A stretch of 64,000 nt of DNA from Advenella mandrilli (lineage in GTDB: Bacteria > Pseudomonadota > Gammaproteobacteria > Burkholderiales > Burkholderiaceae_B). Position numbers and translations under genes: made by a program. Shown here one piece after another: positions 42,745 through 52,042 of the stretch. The stretch covers positions 1 to 64,000 of the forward strand of contig NZ_JAENGP010000013.1 in the NCBI RefSeq assembly GCF_016595155.1. Direction: 5' to 3'. The stretch's first letter is position 1. Each line of letters begins with the position of its first letter. Under the pieces are notes generated by a model that ran no database searches, was not told where the DNA came from, and saw nothing but the letters and a program-made list of their open reading frames with translations.

Positions 42745-44394
42745 TTACGCCCAGCTTCGAGCGGTAGTTTTTTTCTTGCCCTGAGAAAAAGACTCTTTGC
42801 CGCCTTTGCTAAACGGACGGTCGCTACTACGTGATGCTGGACGGCCTTCTTTTACCGGGCGATCACCACCGAAGCCACCGCGAGCGGGGCGGTCACCAAA
42901 ACCCGCCTTGGCAGGACGATCACCGAAAGAAGGGCGGTCACCACCGAAGCCGCCACGGGCAGGACGGTCGCCATAAGAAGGACGATCGCCTTGGGCGGCG
43001 CGGGCAGGACGGTCACTAAAAGAAGGGCGCTCTGCACGGGCAGGACGATCACCAAATGAAGGACGCTCTGCGCGGGCAGGACGATCGCCAAATTCAGCGC
43101 GGGGTTTGTCAAAAGATCTTTCCTGATCGCCTTTTCTCATGGAAAAGCCTGAACGGGACTGGTCTTTAGCTTTGTTGAATCTGCGCTCTCCGCCACCATT
43201 ACGGCCACCGGCGCCTTTACCACCACCTTTGCGTCCGCGTGTGCTTTCTGCGGTTTTGGTGGGCTCAAGGCCTTCGATGGTTTCAGCGTTCAGGGTTTGA
43301 CCGATGAAGTGTTCGATACGACGGATTTTGTGTTTTTCGCTATGGGTTGCCAGCGTGAAAGCCAGACCGCTTCTGCCAGCACGGCCGGTACGGCCAATAC
43401 GGTGAACGTAGTCTTCGGCCTGCATGGGCAGATCATAGTTGATGGCGTGGCTGATGCCCTGTACGTCAATACCACGGGCGGCTACGTCGGTGGCAACCAG
43501 AACACGCAAACGGCCACGTTGCAGCTGGGTCAGGGTACGGGTACGCTGACGCTGGTTCATGTCGCCATGCAGGGCTGATGCCGAGAAACCTTCTTCGTCA
43601 AGACGGTCAGCCAGTGCGTCTGCACCGCGTTTGGTGGCAGTGAAAACAATCGCCTGGTCAACGGATGCGTCACGCAGCAGGTGGTCAAGCAGACGCATTT
43701 TATGTGATGCATCATCTGCGTACAGCAAGGTTTGCGTAATATTGGTGTGTTTTTGTTTCTGGTTTGAAATATCAATGCGTTTTGGCTCATTCAGCATATC
43801 AGCGGCCAGACGGGCAACCGAACCTTCAAAGGTCGCAGAGAACATGAGGGTTTGACGGTTGGCCGGTGTTTTTGCAACGATACTTTCGATGTCTTCAATG
43901 AAGCCCATGTCCAGCATGCGATCGGCTTCGTCAAGAATCAGGGTGTGAACCTGTGACAGGTTAACGCGCTTGGCATTCAAGTGGTCGATTAAACGGCCCG
44001 GTGTGGCCACCAGCACGTCTACGCGACGGGATAGCATCTTGATTTGGGCACCATAGGGCATACCACCCACAACGGTGGCAATACGCAAGTCCTGAATGCC
44101 TTCGCCATAGGTTTTGGTGGCTTCAGCTACTTGCTGGGCCAGCTCACGGGTTGGGGTCAGAACCAGTACCTGTACGCCGGCGCCTTTGTTGGCGGGCATG
44201 TTGGCAATGCGGTGAAGAGAGGGCAGCATGAATGCGGCGGTTTTGCCACTGCCGGTTTGGGCAGAAACAATCAGGTCATGCCCTTCCAGTGCCTGGGGAA
44301 TAGAGGCGGACTGTACTGAAGTGGGTTCGGTATAACCGGATTTTTTCAGTGAAGCCAGAAGAATGGGCGATAAACCAAGAGTGTCGAATGACAT
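42745..44394 (-). CDS. rhlE: DEAD-box RNA helicase RhlE with repetitive Arg/Gly-rich tail
   Basis: A 549-residue RNA helicase. The core (about 1-380) has AQTGSGKTAAF, PTRELAQQ, VLDEADRMLDMGF, SAT, and HRIGRTGRAGRSG motifs in order, and the N-terminus MSFDTLGLSPILLASLKKSGY is RhlE-like. The last 150 or so residues are a basic, disordered tail of near-repeats of GDRPARAERPSF and GDRPARGGFGG. The ATG at 44394 has AAGGA upstream; an earlier in-frame ATG would add 21 unrelated residues. Likely roles are ribosome assembly and cold adaptation. Confidence 0.95.
   Translation of the reverse strand: MSFDTLGLSPILLASLKKSGYTEPTSVQSASIPQALEGHDLIVSAQTGSGKTAAFMLPSLHRIANMPANKGAGVQVLVLTPTRELAQQVAEATKTYGEGIQDLRIATVVGGMPYGAQIKMLSRRVDVLVATPGRLIDHLNAKRVNLSQVHTLILDEADRMLDMGFIEDIESIVAKTPANRQTLMFSATFEGSVARLAADMLNEPKRIDISNQKQKHTNITQTLLYADDASHKMRLLDHLLRDASVDQAIVFTATKRGADALADRLDEEGFSASALHGDMNQRQRTRTLTQLQRGRLRVLVATDVAARGIDVQGISHAINYDLPMQAEDYVHRIGRTGRAGRSGLAFTLATHSEKHKIRRIEHFIGQTLNAETIEGLEPTKTAESTRGRKGGGKGAGGRNGGGERRFNKAKDQSRSGFSMRKGDQERSFDKPRAEFGDRPARAERPSFGDRPARAERPSFSDRPARAAQGDRPSYGDRPARGGFGGDRPSFGDRPAKAGFGDRPARGGFGGDRPVKEGRPASRSSDRPFSKGGKESFSQGKKKTTARSWA
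42840..43115 (-). repeat. Tandem-like repeats coding the RhlE C-terminal tail
   Basis: About ten degenerate copies of a 24-36 nt unit encode GDRPARAERPSF or GDRPARGGFGG. Copies differ by a few bases, so the array is older than the perfect znuA hexamer tract, but slippage could still change tail length in frame. Confidence 0.85.
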
Positions 44395-44779
44395 AAGTGT
44401 CCTTAAAGTGTTAAGTAACAAGCCTGGGGATGTGTCTGTTTTGCGCAGAAACATCAAATACCACAGGCATGAACGAACACGATAGAACGCGCTTCATGCG
44501 AAGTATGAATGTGTGAGCAAACAGAAAACGAAAGGGGTAATGCCAGACGAGTTGTTGATCGGAGCATCGAGCCGACCGGATCAACCAATGGATGTATTTA
44601 AACAGCGTAGGTCAGGAGGTAGGAGCGATGATGATTGGCATATGGGCTACATAAACAATTAGCCATTAATTAACGATATTAACTAATTAACTGCTGAAAT
44701 AAAAATTGCCAATCAATTTGCAGTAAGAAGACAATAATAAAGGGTTTTTACTAACTTGTAAAGCTAAAAAAACATTAAA
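44395..44779. other. 385-bp gene-free region upstream of rhlE
   Basis: No supported gene lies between ung and rhlE. The half near rhlE is of ordinary composition and probably the 5' leader; the half near ung is very A+T-rich with TTAATTAACGATATTAACTA (about 44667-44687) and could hold the rhlE promoter. Long leaders before DEAD-box helicase genes often have cold-responsive control, but no known motif was recognised. Confidence 0.4.
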
Positions 44780-45541
44780 TCAGATATTTAAGGCAAGTTG
44801 TTGTATTTGTTTTGTGCCATTTTGTTTCAACGACCAGTTGACCGGGGGCAATTCATGAGCTGAAAGCCACGTATTACAGGCCTGGAAATGGCCATTGCCA
44901 AGAAAGGGTTCAGGGGGGCGGCTGGCCGATAACGGAGAGGGGTGGTTGCTTTTCAGGATAAGGTGGCTGCCATTGCCTGCCATAATCAGGGGGATCTTGC
45001 TTTGGGCATGGGCGCCCCATAACAGGAAGACGCAATGTGCCTGGTTGGCAAGATGGCTGATGACGGCATCGGTAATGCGGTGCCAGCCCAGTTTTGCATG
45101 GGAAGCAGGCTGGCCGTTTTCAACGGTGAGTACGGTATTAAGCAGCATGACACCCTGGCTGACCCAGGAATCCAGGTTATTTCCTTCCAGTCTGATGCCC
45201 TTGTATTCCCGGGCCAGTTCCTTGAAGATATTGCGCAGGCTGGGCGGGGTTCTTAGCTTGTCCGGGACGGAAAAAGCCAGCCCTTGTGCCTGGCCTGGGC
45301 CATGGTAGGGGTCCTGGCCCAGGATGACGACCCGGGTGTCTTCAGGCCCAAGCCGCTCGAATATTTTTAATGGTGCTGCCGGATAGATAATAGCCCCTGC
45401 CTGCAAGCGTTGGTGCAGGAAAGCGTTGATGTTTTCCAGTACCGGTTTAAGCGATGGCTGGTTAAACAGCGCCTGCCAGTGGGGATGGCAGCGTATAAGC
45501 TGATCGGACAGTGAGCTGTTAAAGCAGTTTGAAACAGTCAT
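44780..45541 (-). CDS. ung: Uracil-DNA glycosylase
   Basis: A 253-residue family 1 enzyme that removes uracil from DNA. The water-activating Asp77 is in GQDPYHGPGQAQGLAFSV and the HPSPLSA motif with its catalytic His follows; length is slightly above the E. coli protein owing to a short C-terminal tail. Its ATG is directly next to the stop of the HIT-family gene, so it appears to be the last gene of the trp operon transcript. Confidence 0.96.
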   Translation of the reverse strand: MTVSNCFNSSLSDQLIRCHPHWQALFNQPSLKPVLENINAFLHQRLQAGAIIYPAAPLKIFERLGPEDTRVVILGQDPYHGPGQAQGLAFSVPDKLRTPPSLRNIFKELAREYKGIRLEGNNLDSWVSQGVMLLNTVLTVENGQPASHAKLGWHRITDAVISHLANQAHCVFLLWGAHAQSKIPLIMAGNGSHLILKSNHPSPLSASRPPEPFLGNGHFQACNTWLSAHELPPVNWSLKQNGTKQIQQLALNI

Positions 45542-45988
45542 TCAGATGGTTGCCAATGCGAGGGTCAGGGCTTGGTGGTAGGCCGGTTTCAGACGGTTCA
45601 TCTGGTTTAGGTATTTATGCCATTCGTCGGGCGCATCGCTACTGCTAAAGCGGGGCTTGCCCCAGGTAGAGCCCGGAAAGTGCCGGTCTTGGCTGACACG
45701 GGGAATAATGTGCCAGTGCAAATGGGGCACCACGGTGCCGAACTGCGCCAGATTGATTTTATCCGGGTTGAGTACCTGTCGCTGAACCGATTCCACACAA
45801 AAAACAAAACGCATGAGTTGCATTTGTTCGGCAGGGGAAAGGTCGGTCATTTCCTTGACGTGTTGTTGCCAGATAACACGGGTATAGCAAGGGTAGTCCG
45901 TCTCGGCGGCGTCAATAACGCGAACCTGCTCATTTTGCCAAATGAGCGGTTCATCGCTGGCCCTGCACAATACGCATGAGTCAGTCAT
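45542..45988 (-). CDS. HIT-family (histidine triad) protein
   Basis: A 148-residue nucleotide-binding protein with the triad HLHWH at residues 89-93 (VVPHLHWHIIPR). N-terminal CVLC (Cys5, Cys8) suggests a zinc site. The ATG at 45988 gives a 4-nt gap after trpC; an upstream ATG at 46057 would overlap trpC. HIT proteins hydrolyse nucleoside phosphoramidates or similar adducts. Role in a tryptophan operon is unclear and may be simple cotranscription. Confidence 0.9.
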   Translation of the reverse strand: MTDSCVLCRASDEPLIWQNEQVRVIDAAETDYPCYTRVIWQQHVKEMTDLSPAEQMQLMRFVFCVESVQRQVLNPDKINLAQFGTVVPHLHWHIIPRVSQDRHFPGSTWGKPRFSSSDAPDEWHKYLNQMNRLKPAYHQALTLALATI

Positions 45989-45992
45989 TGGA

Positions 45993-46784
45993 TTATTCCC
46001 GGATGAAATCAGCCAGTGCCAGGCCCGGGTCGGGTTCGCGCATGAAGGCCTCACCAATTAAAAAACCATACACATGATGGTCTTTCATTTTTTGAATGTC
46101 TTCATGTGAGTGAATGCCGCTTTCAGTAATGACGGTGCGGTTTTCGGGAATGAGTGGTAAAAGATCCAGGGTGTTCTGCAATGAGGTTTCAAAGGTGCGC
46201 AGGTTGCGGTTGTTGATGCCAACGAGCGGGGTTTTAAGCTCTAGGGCCATTTCCAGTTCGTCACGATCATGGACTTCAACCAGCACATCCATACCCAGTT
46301 CAAATGCCAGTTTTTCAAATTCCCTGAGTTGTTCTTTGGAAAGTGCAGACACAATCAGCAAAATGCAGTCGGCACCCAGGGCGCGGGCATGAATGATCTG
46401 GTAGGGATCAATAATAAAATCCTTGCGCAATACAGGTAGCGGGCAAGCGGCCCGGGCCTGGCGCAGGTAGTCGTTGGAGCCCTGGAAAAACTGGACATCG
46501 GTTAAGACAGACAGGCAGGCCGCACCGTTGGCGGCATAACTGCGTGCGATGTCTGGCGGGTTGAAATTTTCCCGGATGATGCCTTTGGACGGTGAGGCTT
46601 TTTTGATTTCCGCAATGACGGCTGCCTTGCCAGCATCGATTTTTTCGCGCAGGGCATTGGCAAACCCACGGACATCCTGCCGGGCCTTGGCTTCGCGCAG
46701 CAAGTCCGCTTCGCTGCGGATTTGCTTCTGGGAAGAAACCTCTTCTTTTTTGACGGCCAGTATATTGGCTAAAATATCGCTCAT
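45993..46784 (-). CDS. trpC: Indole-3-glycerol phosphate synthase
   Basis: A 263-residue (beta/alpha)8 enzyme, unfused to Trp[59 protein letters not shown] and [10 protein letters not shown] are canonical with the catalytic lysines and glutamates intact. It overlaps trpD by 4 nt. trpF, trpB and trpA are not in the window. Confidence 0.97.
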   Translation of the reverse strand: MSDILANILAVKKEEVSSQKQIRSEADLLREAKARQDVRGFANALREKIDAGKAAVIAEIKKASPSKGIIRENFNPPDIARSYAANGAACLSVLTDVQFFQGSNDYLRQARAACPLPVLRKDFIIDPYQIIHARALGADCILLIVSALSKEQLREFEKLAFELGMDVLVEVHDRDELEMALELKTPLVGINNRNLRTFETSLQNTLDLLPLIPENRTVITESGIHSHEDIQKMKDHHVYGFLIGEAFMREPDPGLALADFIRE

Positions 46785-47812
46785 GAGTTGAATTTCCTTG
46801 TGAATGCACAGAATGCTTCCATTTTAGCCTTTGCCGCGCCGGAAGCAATCAATTCACGTGCCTGGTTTATCCCATCCTTGATGGAGTCGGCCTTGTTGCC
46901 GGTATAAATGGCCAGGCCGGCGTTGAGGATAACAATATCCCGGGCAGGGCCTTCATGGTTATCCAGGGCCTCACGCATTTTTTCCAGAGACTCTTCCCGG
47001 TTGGCTACTTTCAGGCTGCGATTGGAAACCATTTGCATGCCAAAATCTTCGGGGTGGATTTTATATTCGCTCACAACGCCGTCTTTCAGTTCGCCAACCA
47101 GGGTGGCGGCGCCCAGAGAGGCTTCGTCCATGCCATCAAGACCGTGGATGATCAGGACATGATTGGCGCCCAGTTGCTGCAAAACACGAACCTGGATGCC
47201 CACCAGATCGGGGTGAAAGACGCCCATCAGCTGGTTGCCAGCCTTGGCAGGGTTAGTCAGGGGACCCAGGATATTGAACATGGTACGAACGCCCAATGCC
47301 TTGCGTACTGTAGCAACATTTTTCATGCTGGCATGGTGGTGGGGCGCGTACATGAAACCGATGCCGGTGTTTTCGATACATTCGCGAACCTGTTCGGGCA
47401 GCAGCTCGATATTGGCACCCATGGCTTCCAGGGCATCGGCGCTACCAGAAGAGGATGAGGCGCTGCGATTGCCGTGCTTGGCAATTTGCACGCCTGCCGC
47501 TGCGGCAACAAACATGGCGGTGGTTGAAATGTTGAAGGTATTGCTGCCATCACCACCAGTGCCGCACATATCCAGCAGGTCATTGGTATTGTCCAGGTGG
47601 ACCGGTGTGGCAAACTCGCGCATGACAGTTGCCGCGGCAGTCAGTTCACCAACAGTTTCCTTTTTAACCCGCAGGCCCATTAACAGGGCACTGGCAATTG
47701 TGTCGGGAACTTCGCCATTCATTAACTGGCGCATCAGGTACAACATTTCGTCATGGAAAATTTCGCGGTGTTCAATACAGCGGGTCAGTGCTTCGGTATA
47801 AGTGATTTTCAT
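46781..47812 (-). CDS. trpD: Anthranilate phosphoribosyltransferase
   Basis: A 343-residue enzyme that joins anthranilate and PRPP. The [19 protein letters not shown]-binding loop and [19 protein letters not shown] are diagnostic; it is not fused to TrpG. It overlaps trpG by 4 nt and trpC by 4 nt, so translation is coupled across the operon. Confidence 0.97.
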   Translation of the reverse strand: MKITYTEALTRCIEHREIFHDEMLYLMRQLMNGEVPDTIASALLMGLRVKKETVGELTAAATVMREFATPVHLDNTNDLLDMCGTGGDGSNTFNISTTAMFVAAAAGVQIAKHGNRSASSSSGSADALEAMGANIELLPEQVRECIENTGIGFMYAPHHHASMKNVATVRKALGVRTMFNILGPLTNPAKAGNQLMGVFHPDLVGIQVRVLQQLGANHVLIIHGLDGMDEASLGAATLVGELKDGVVSEYKIHPEDFGMQMVSNRSLKVANREESLEKMREALDNHEGPARDIVILNAGLAIYTGNKADSIKDGINQARELIASGAAKAKMEAFCAFTRKFNS

Positions 47813-48381
47813 TTTTTGTCCAGATCCAGAAAGTTTTGCAACAGGGCGTGCCCATGCTCGCTGAGTACCGACTCGGGATGGAATTGCACGCCGTAAATGG
47901 GCAAGGTTTTGTGGGCGACACCCATGATTTCACCGTCTGCGGTTTCGGCGGTGATGGTCAGGCAGTCGGGCAGGGTTGCGCGTTCGATAGCCAGCGAGTG
48001 ATAGCGGGTAACCGTGAAGGGAGAGGGCAGGCCCTTGAAAACATCGGTGCCAGCATGGGTGATGGGAGAAGTTTTGCCGTGCATGATTTGTTGAGCACGG
48101 ATAATACGGCCACCAAAGGCGGCACCGATGGACTGGTGCCCCAGGCAAACCCCTAGAATGGGTTTTTTGCCGGCAAAGTGTTTGATCAGGTCCACTGAAA
48201 TACCCGCCTCGGCAGGCGAGCAGGGGCCGGGTGAAACACAAATCAGGTCGGGGTTCAGGGCGGCAATTTCTTCAACCGTCATCTGGTCATTGCGCACGAC
48301 CTTAACGTCTTCACCCAGTTCGCCAAAATACTGCACCAGGTTATAGGTGAAGGAATCATAGTTATCAAGCATCAGTAACAT
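47809..48381 (-). CDS. trpG: Anthranilate synthase glutamine amidotransferase component
   Basis: A 190-residue class I amidotransferase. The nucleophile Cys79 is in [10 protein letters not shown], and the His-Glu pair in [15 protein letters not shown]. It supplies ammonia to TrpE and may also serve para-aminobenzoate synthesis, as dual-use TrpG proteins do in some bacteria. It lies 24 nt after trpE. Confidence 0.95.
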   Translation of the reverse strand: MLLMLDNYDSFTYNLVQYFGELGEDVKVVRNDQMTVEEIAALNPDLICVSPGPCSPAEAGISVDLIKHFAGKKPILGVCLGHQSIGAAFGGRIIRAQQIMHGKTSPITHAGTDVFKGLPSPFTVTRYHSLAIERATLPDCLTITAETADGEIMGVAHKTLPIYGVQFHPESVLSEHGHALLQNFLDLDKK

Positions 48382-48405
48382 TGTTGTTATCCTTTTTTTG
48401 TACGG

Positions 48406-49929
48406 TTAAACGGGTTGGTCAAGGCCGTACTGAACCTGTTCGGCCGCACGTAAAACAGCGCGTGCCTTGGCTTCGGTTTCGAGCCATTCTTTTTCGGGGT
48501 CGGAGTCGGCCACAATGCCTGCCGCAGCCTGAACGTAAAGCATCCCGTTTTTAATCACGCCGGTACGAATTGCAATGGCTACATCCATGGTGCCGTTGTA
48601 GCTTAAGTAGCCGGCAGCGCCACCGTAGACACCACGGCGTACCGGTTCGAGTTCGTCGATGATTTCCATGGCCTTGACCTTTGGTGCACCGGTCAGAGTG
48701 CCGGCAGGAAAGGAGGCGCGCAAGACATCAATGGCACCCATGCCCGGCTTGAGTGTGCCCTTGACATTGGAAACCAGGTGCATCACGTGTGAGTAGCGTT
48801 CGATATTCATCTGGTCGGATACTTCAACGGTACCGGTTTGTGCGACACGTCCCACATCGTTGCGGGCCAGGTCGATCAGCATGACATGCTCGGCAATTTC
48901 CTTGGGGTCGGCCTTCAGCTCTTCGGCCAGTGCGGCATCTTCTGAAGGGGTTTCACCACGTTTGCGAGTGCCGGCCAGCGGACGGATGGTAATAGAAGAC
49001 TGTTCCTGTTTGTTTTCATCAAGAAAAACCTCCTGGCGCACCAGGGTCTCTGGAGAGGAGCCCACAACGTGGAAATCGCCAAAATTCCAGAAGTACATGT
49101 ACGGAGAGGGGTTTAGTGAGCGCAGGGCACGGTACAGGGATAGAGGGGAGTCGCGGAAGGGCTTGGCAATGACCTGGCCGACCTGGACCTGCATCAAGTC
49201 ACCGGCAGCAATATGTTCTTTGGCTTTGAGGACCGCATTGAGGTAGTCCTGTTTTTTGAAGTCACGGATTTCTTCGGTGACCATGCTGGGCAGACTGTAA
49301 GGGATTTCAATGGGTTTACGCAGCATGGCGCGCAGTTTCAGAAGACGCTTCTGGGCTTTGCTGTAGCTTTCAGGGACGGCCGGATCGGCATAAATCATCA
49401 GGTAGGTGCGTCCGATCACGTTATCGACAATGACCAGCTCATCAACCTGCATCAGCATGATGTCAGGAATGCCTTCTTCCTGTCCATGCGGGAAAGGTTT
49501 GACGGCAGGGCCCAGGCTGGGTTCTATGTTGCGGACGGTATCGTAGCCGAAGTAACCGGCCAGGCCACCGGCAAAACGGGGAATGCCGGGGCGGGTGGCC
49601 ACCTTGAAGCGCTGCTGGAAAGACTTGATGAATTCCAGCGGGTCTCCTTCATGGGATTCCACCACCAGGCCATCGGTAATGACGTCGGTGTGCTGTCCGT
49701 TTGCCGTGATAACGGTTTTGGCAGGCAGGCCAATAAATGAATAACGCCCAAACTGCTCACCGCCCACGACCGATTCCAGCAGGCAAGTCATGCGACCCGC
49801 TTCTTTGCCGGTATGGGCCAGTTTGAGGTAAATACCCAGGGTGGTATCCAGGTCCGCGTAGGTTTCCTTGACAATCGGAATGCGGTTGTAGCCTTGTGCT
49901 GCTAATGCGTTAAATTCAATTTCAGTCAT
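48406..49929 (-). CDS. trpE: Anthranilate synthase component I
   Basis: A 507-residue chorismate-using enzyme. The C-terminal chorismate-binding domain shows RPLAGTRKRGETPSEDAALAEEL, MLIDLARNDVGRVA and FPAGTLTGAPKVKAMEIIDELEP. The N-terminal region has an LLES-type segment (MTCLLESVVGGEQFGRYSF) associated with tryptophan feedback inhibition. I use the ATG at 49929 (MTEIEFNAL). It is preceded by a leader peptide gene and attenuator. First structural gene of trpEGDC. Confidence 0.97.
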   Translation of the reverse strand: MTEIEFNALAAQGYNRIPIVKETYADLDTTLGIYLKLAHTGKEAGRMTCLLESVVGGEQFGRYSFIGLPAKTVITANGQHTDVITDGLVVESHEGDPLEFIKSFQQRFKVATRPGIPRFAGGLAGYFGYDTVRNIEPSLGPAVKPFPHGQEEGIPDIMLMQVDELVIVDNVIGRTYLMIYADPAVPESYSKAQKRLLKLRAMLRKPIEIPYSLPSMVTEEIRDFKKQDYLNAVLKAKEHIAAGDLMQVQVGQVIAKPFRDSPLSLYRALRSLNPSPYMYFWNFGDFHVVGSSPETLVRQEVFLDENKQEQSSITIRPLAGTRKRGETPSEDAALAEELKADPKEIAEHVMLIDLARNDVGRVAQTGTVEVSDQMNIERYSHVMHLVSNVKGTLKPGMGAIDVLRASFPAGTLTGAPKVKAMEIIDELEPVRRGVYGGAAGYLSYNGTMDVAIAIRTGVIKNGMLYVQAAAGIVADSDPEKEWLETEAKARAVLRAAEQVQYGLDQPV

Positions 49930-49970
49930 CATAGTGGTCTCGTTTTTTTTCAATTAGACCGGGCAAAAAT

Positions 49971-50003
49971 AAAAAACCCGGCCTAGCCATACAGGTTACC
50001 GGG
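49971..50003 (-). terminator. trp attenuator (intrinsic terminator between trpL and trpE)
   Basis: On the minus strand CCCGG...CCGGG (50003-49999 with 49981-49977) forms a stem, extended by CCT/AGG pairs inside, followed by a TTTTTT run (49976-49971). It ends about 40 nt before trpE and about 50 nt after the leader peptide stop, the geometry of a classical attenuator. Confidence 0.85.
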
Positions 50004-50050
50004 AATTTATTTACTGCTTGATTGACGTTAAGGATGCGTGGACGCGCCTT

Positions 50051-50137
50051 TTACTTGAAAATCCCGGAACACAAACGCCACCAGCGCCAATAATTGGCGC
50101 AATAAGAAGAAGCGAATGCATTAAAAGGGGTTTTCAT
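50051..50137 (-). CDS. trpL: trp operon leader peptide with three Trp codons
   Basis: A 28-residue reading frame begins with ATG at 50137 and ends with TAA at 50051. Residues 17-20 are Trp-Arg-Trp-Trp (TGG CGC TGG TGG), an enrichment not expected by chance for this rare residue. It lies just upstream of the attenuator and trpE. A 7-bp hairpin (GCGCCAA/TTGGCGC, 50084-50100) overlaps the first Trp codon region. Ribosome stalling at the Trp codons when charged tRNA-Trp is scarce would favour an antiterminator; that switch is inferred from the classical model. Confidence 0.9.
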   Translation of the reverse strand: MKTPFNAFASSYCANYWRWWRLCSGIFK

Positions 50138-50162
50138 GGGCGTTACTGTTTTCCTGAATCTA

Positions 50163-50834
50163 TCATTGATTTGCCAGCCATTGGGCCGCGCTAGTCATAT
50201 CGTCAATAATAGCATCTACTTTAAGGGTTTGTACACTGTTTCCTTCGTTATATCCATAAGGCAGGATTAATACCGGCATGCTGGCAGCTTGCGCTGCCTG
50301 TACATCGTTAATCGAGTCGCCAATGAATACGCAGTTTTCAGGCGGATGCCCCAGCTTTTTACAGGCATGTAATAACGGTTCTGGATGTGGTTTTTTTCTG
50401 GCGCAGGTGTCACCGGACACCACTGTGTCAAAAAAACCGATCAGGCCGGTTTGAGTTAACAGGGGCAGGGTGAATGCCTCGGCCTTGTTGGTGACCACAG
50501 CCAGTTTGAGTCCTTGCGCCCTCATGGCTTTCAGGCCGTCGATGACACCGGGGTAAACCGTGCTGTTATCGCCATTGACCAAGTGGTAATGCCGGTTGAA
50601 AATTTCCCGCGCCTGGTTGAAGACCTCAGGGGGAAGTTCTTTTTTTTCAATACTGGCATTAATGGTGCGAACAATCAGATTGTCGATGCCTTTACCCACA
50701 AAGCTGGCAATGACATCTTGCCCCAGAGCGTGCATGCCCAGTTCAAGGCGCATGGCATTGGCGGCATGGGCAAGGTCGGGGATGCTGTCTACCAGGGTTC
50801 CGTCAAGATCGATAAGAACGGCGTTGATGGTCAT
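50163..50834 (-). CDS. gph: Phosphoglycolate phosphatase (HAD family)
   Basis: A 223-residue HAD hydrolase. LIDLDGTLVDSIPDL, the later VVTNKAEAF, KKPHPEPLLHACKKLG and FIGDSINDVQAAQAA are the four HAD motifs with Gph-like cap domain. It follows rpe by 9 nt on the same strand; the rpe-gph pair, leading into trpE, is a common proteobacterial arrangement. It detoxifies 2-phosphoglycolate from DNA repair. Confidence 0.94.
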   Translation of the reverse strand: MTINAVLIDLDGTLVDSIPDLAHAANAMRLELGMHALGQDVIASFVGKGIDNLIVRTINASIEKKELPPEVFNQAREIFNRHYHLVNGDNSTVYPGVIDGLKAMRAQGLKLAVVTNKAEAFTLPLLTQTGLIGFFDTVVSGDTCARKKPHPEPLLHACKKLGHPPENCVFIGDSINDVQAAQAASMPVLILPYGYNEGNSVQTLKVDAIIDDMTSAAQWLANQ

Positions 50835-50843
50835 GCCCTTCCT

Positions 50844-51554
50844 TTACAGTGAAGTGGCTGACGCGGCTTCGCCTTTGGCGATTTCGCGACGCATTTGTGC
50901 AATGATGGAGGCATAATCGGTTTGGCCGAAAATAGCCGAACCGGCTACAAAGGTGTCTGCACCGGCGGCACGGATCTGGGCGATATTGTCGATTTTCACG
51001 CCGCCATCCACTTCGAGTAAAATGGGTTGGCCGCCTGCGTTTTGCCATTGGTTAATGCGTGCTCTGGCCTGGCGCAGTTTGTCCAGCGTGTTGGGAATGA
51101 AACTTTGTCCGCCAAAACCCGGGTTGACTGACATCAGCAGGACGACATCAAGTTTATCCATGACATGATCCATGAAGGCAAGTGGGGTGCCCGGGTTGAA
51201 AACCAGGCCTGCCTGGCAGCCATGATCCCGGATAAGGCCCAGGCTACGGTCTATGTGCCGGGAGGCTTCGGGGTGGAAAGTGATGATATTGGCCCCTGCT
51301 TTGGCAAACATGGGGATCAGGCTGTCAACCGGTTCACACATCAGGTGGACATCAATGGGCGCGGTGGTATGCGGGCGAATGGCTTCGCACACCATTGGGC
51401 CGATGGTCAGGTTGGGGACATAATGGTTGTCCATGACATCAAAATGGATCCAGTCGGCACCGGCTTGAACGACATCGCGGACTTCTTCGCCCAGACGGGC
51501 AAAATCGGCGGATAGGATGCTGGGCGCAATTCGGGTAACATGCTGTATTGACAT
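50844..51554 (-). CDS. rpe: Ribulose-phosphate 3-epimerase
   Basis: A 236-residue TIM-barrel enzyme of the pentose phosphate pathway. [46 protein letters not shown] and [12 protein letters not shown] carry the metal-binding His and Asp residues. It starts the rpe-gph unit, which runs toward the trp leader; apaG lies divergently. Confidence 0.97.
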   Translation of the reverse strand: MSIQHVTRIAPSILSADFARLGEEVRDVVQAGADWIHFDVMDNHYVPNLTIGPMVCEAIRPHTTAPIDVHLMCEPVDSLIPMFAKAGANIITFHPEASRHIDRSLGLIRDHGCQAGLVFNPGTPLAFMDHVMDKLDVVLLMSVNPGFGGQSFIPNTLDKLRQARARINQWQNAGGQPILLEVDGGVKIDNIAQIRAAGADTFVAGSAIFGQTDYASIIAQMRREIAKGEAASATSL

Positions 51555-51645
51555 GATGATTTTTCGTAGTTAGAGATGGTGGAAGTACAATAAGCGGTTA
51601 TTATTTCACATAAAATAGAGTGATCATTCATTCAGGAGAATTCTT

Positions 51646-52020
51646 TTGAAATCTGATAGCATCGAGGTTGAAGTCATTGCGCAATATCTGCCGGAGCAAT
51701 CGGATCCTGAAAAAAGGCAGTATTTTTTTATTTATACGGTTCGTATCAGGAATAACGGTTTGTTTGCGGCGCAAATTATTAGCCGGCACTGGACTATCAA
51801 GGATGGCAACGAGCAGGTCCAGGAAGTCAGGGGCCTGGGGGTAATTGGGCAACAACCCCTGATTGCCGTAGGAGATACCTTTGAATACACCAGCGGTTGC
51901 CCGCTGAGCACGCCTTACGGCACAATGAAAGGCAGTTATCATTGTGTGGGTGAAAACGGGGTACCTTTCGATGTGGATATCCCTGAATTCGTGCTTACCG
52001 TACCCCGCACCTTACATTAA
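51646..52020 (+). CDS. apaG: ApaG family protein
   Basis: A 124-residue fibronectin III-like protein. YFFIYTVRIRNNG, LISRHWTI-type segment (AQIISRHWTIKDGN), GVIGQQPLIAVGDTFEYTSGCPLSTPYGTMKGSY are family hallmarks. The start is TTG at 51646, 7 nt after AGGAG; no ATG is better placed. Function in bacteria is unresolved. mltA follows after 22 nt. Confidence 0.95.
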   Translation: MKSDSIEVEVIAQYLPEQSDPEKRQYFFIYTVRIRNNGLFAAQIISRHWTIKDGNEQVQEVRGLGVIGQQPLIAVGDTFEYTSGCPLSTPYGTMKGSYHCVGENGVPFDVDIPEFVLTVPRTLH

Positions 52021-52042
52021 GAATTAAGAACGGAAAAAAATA

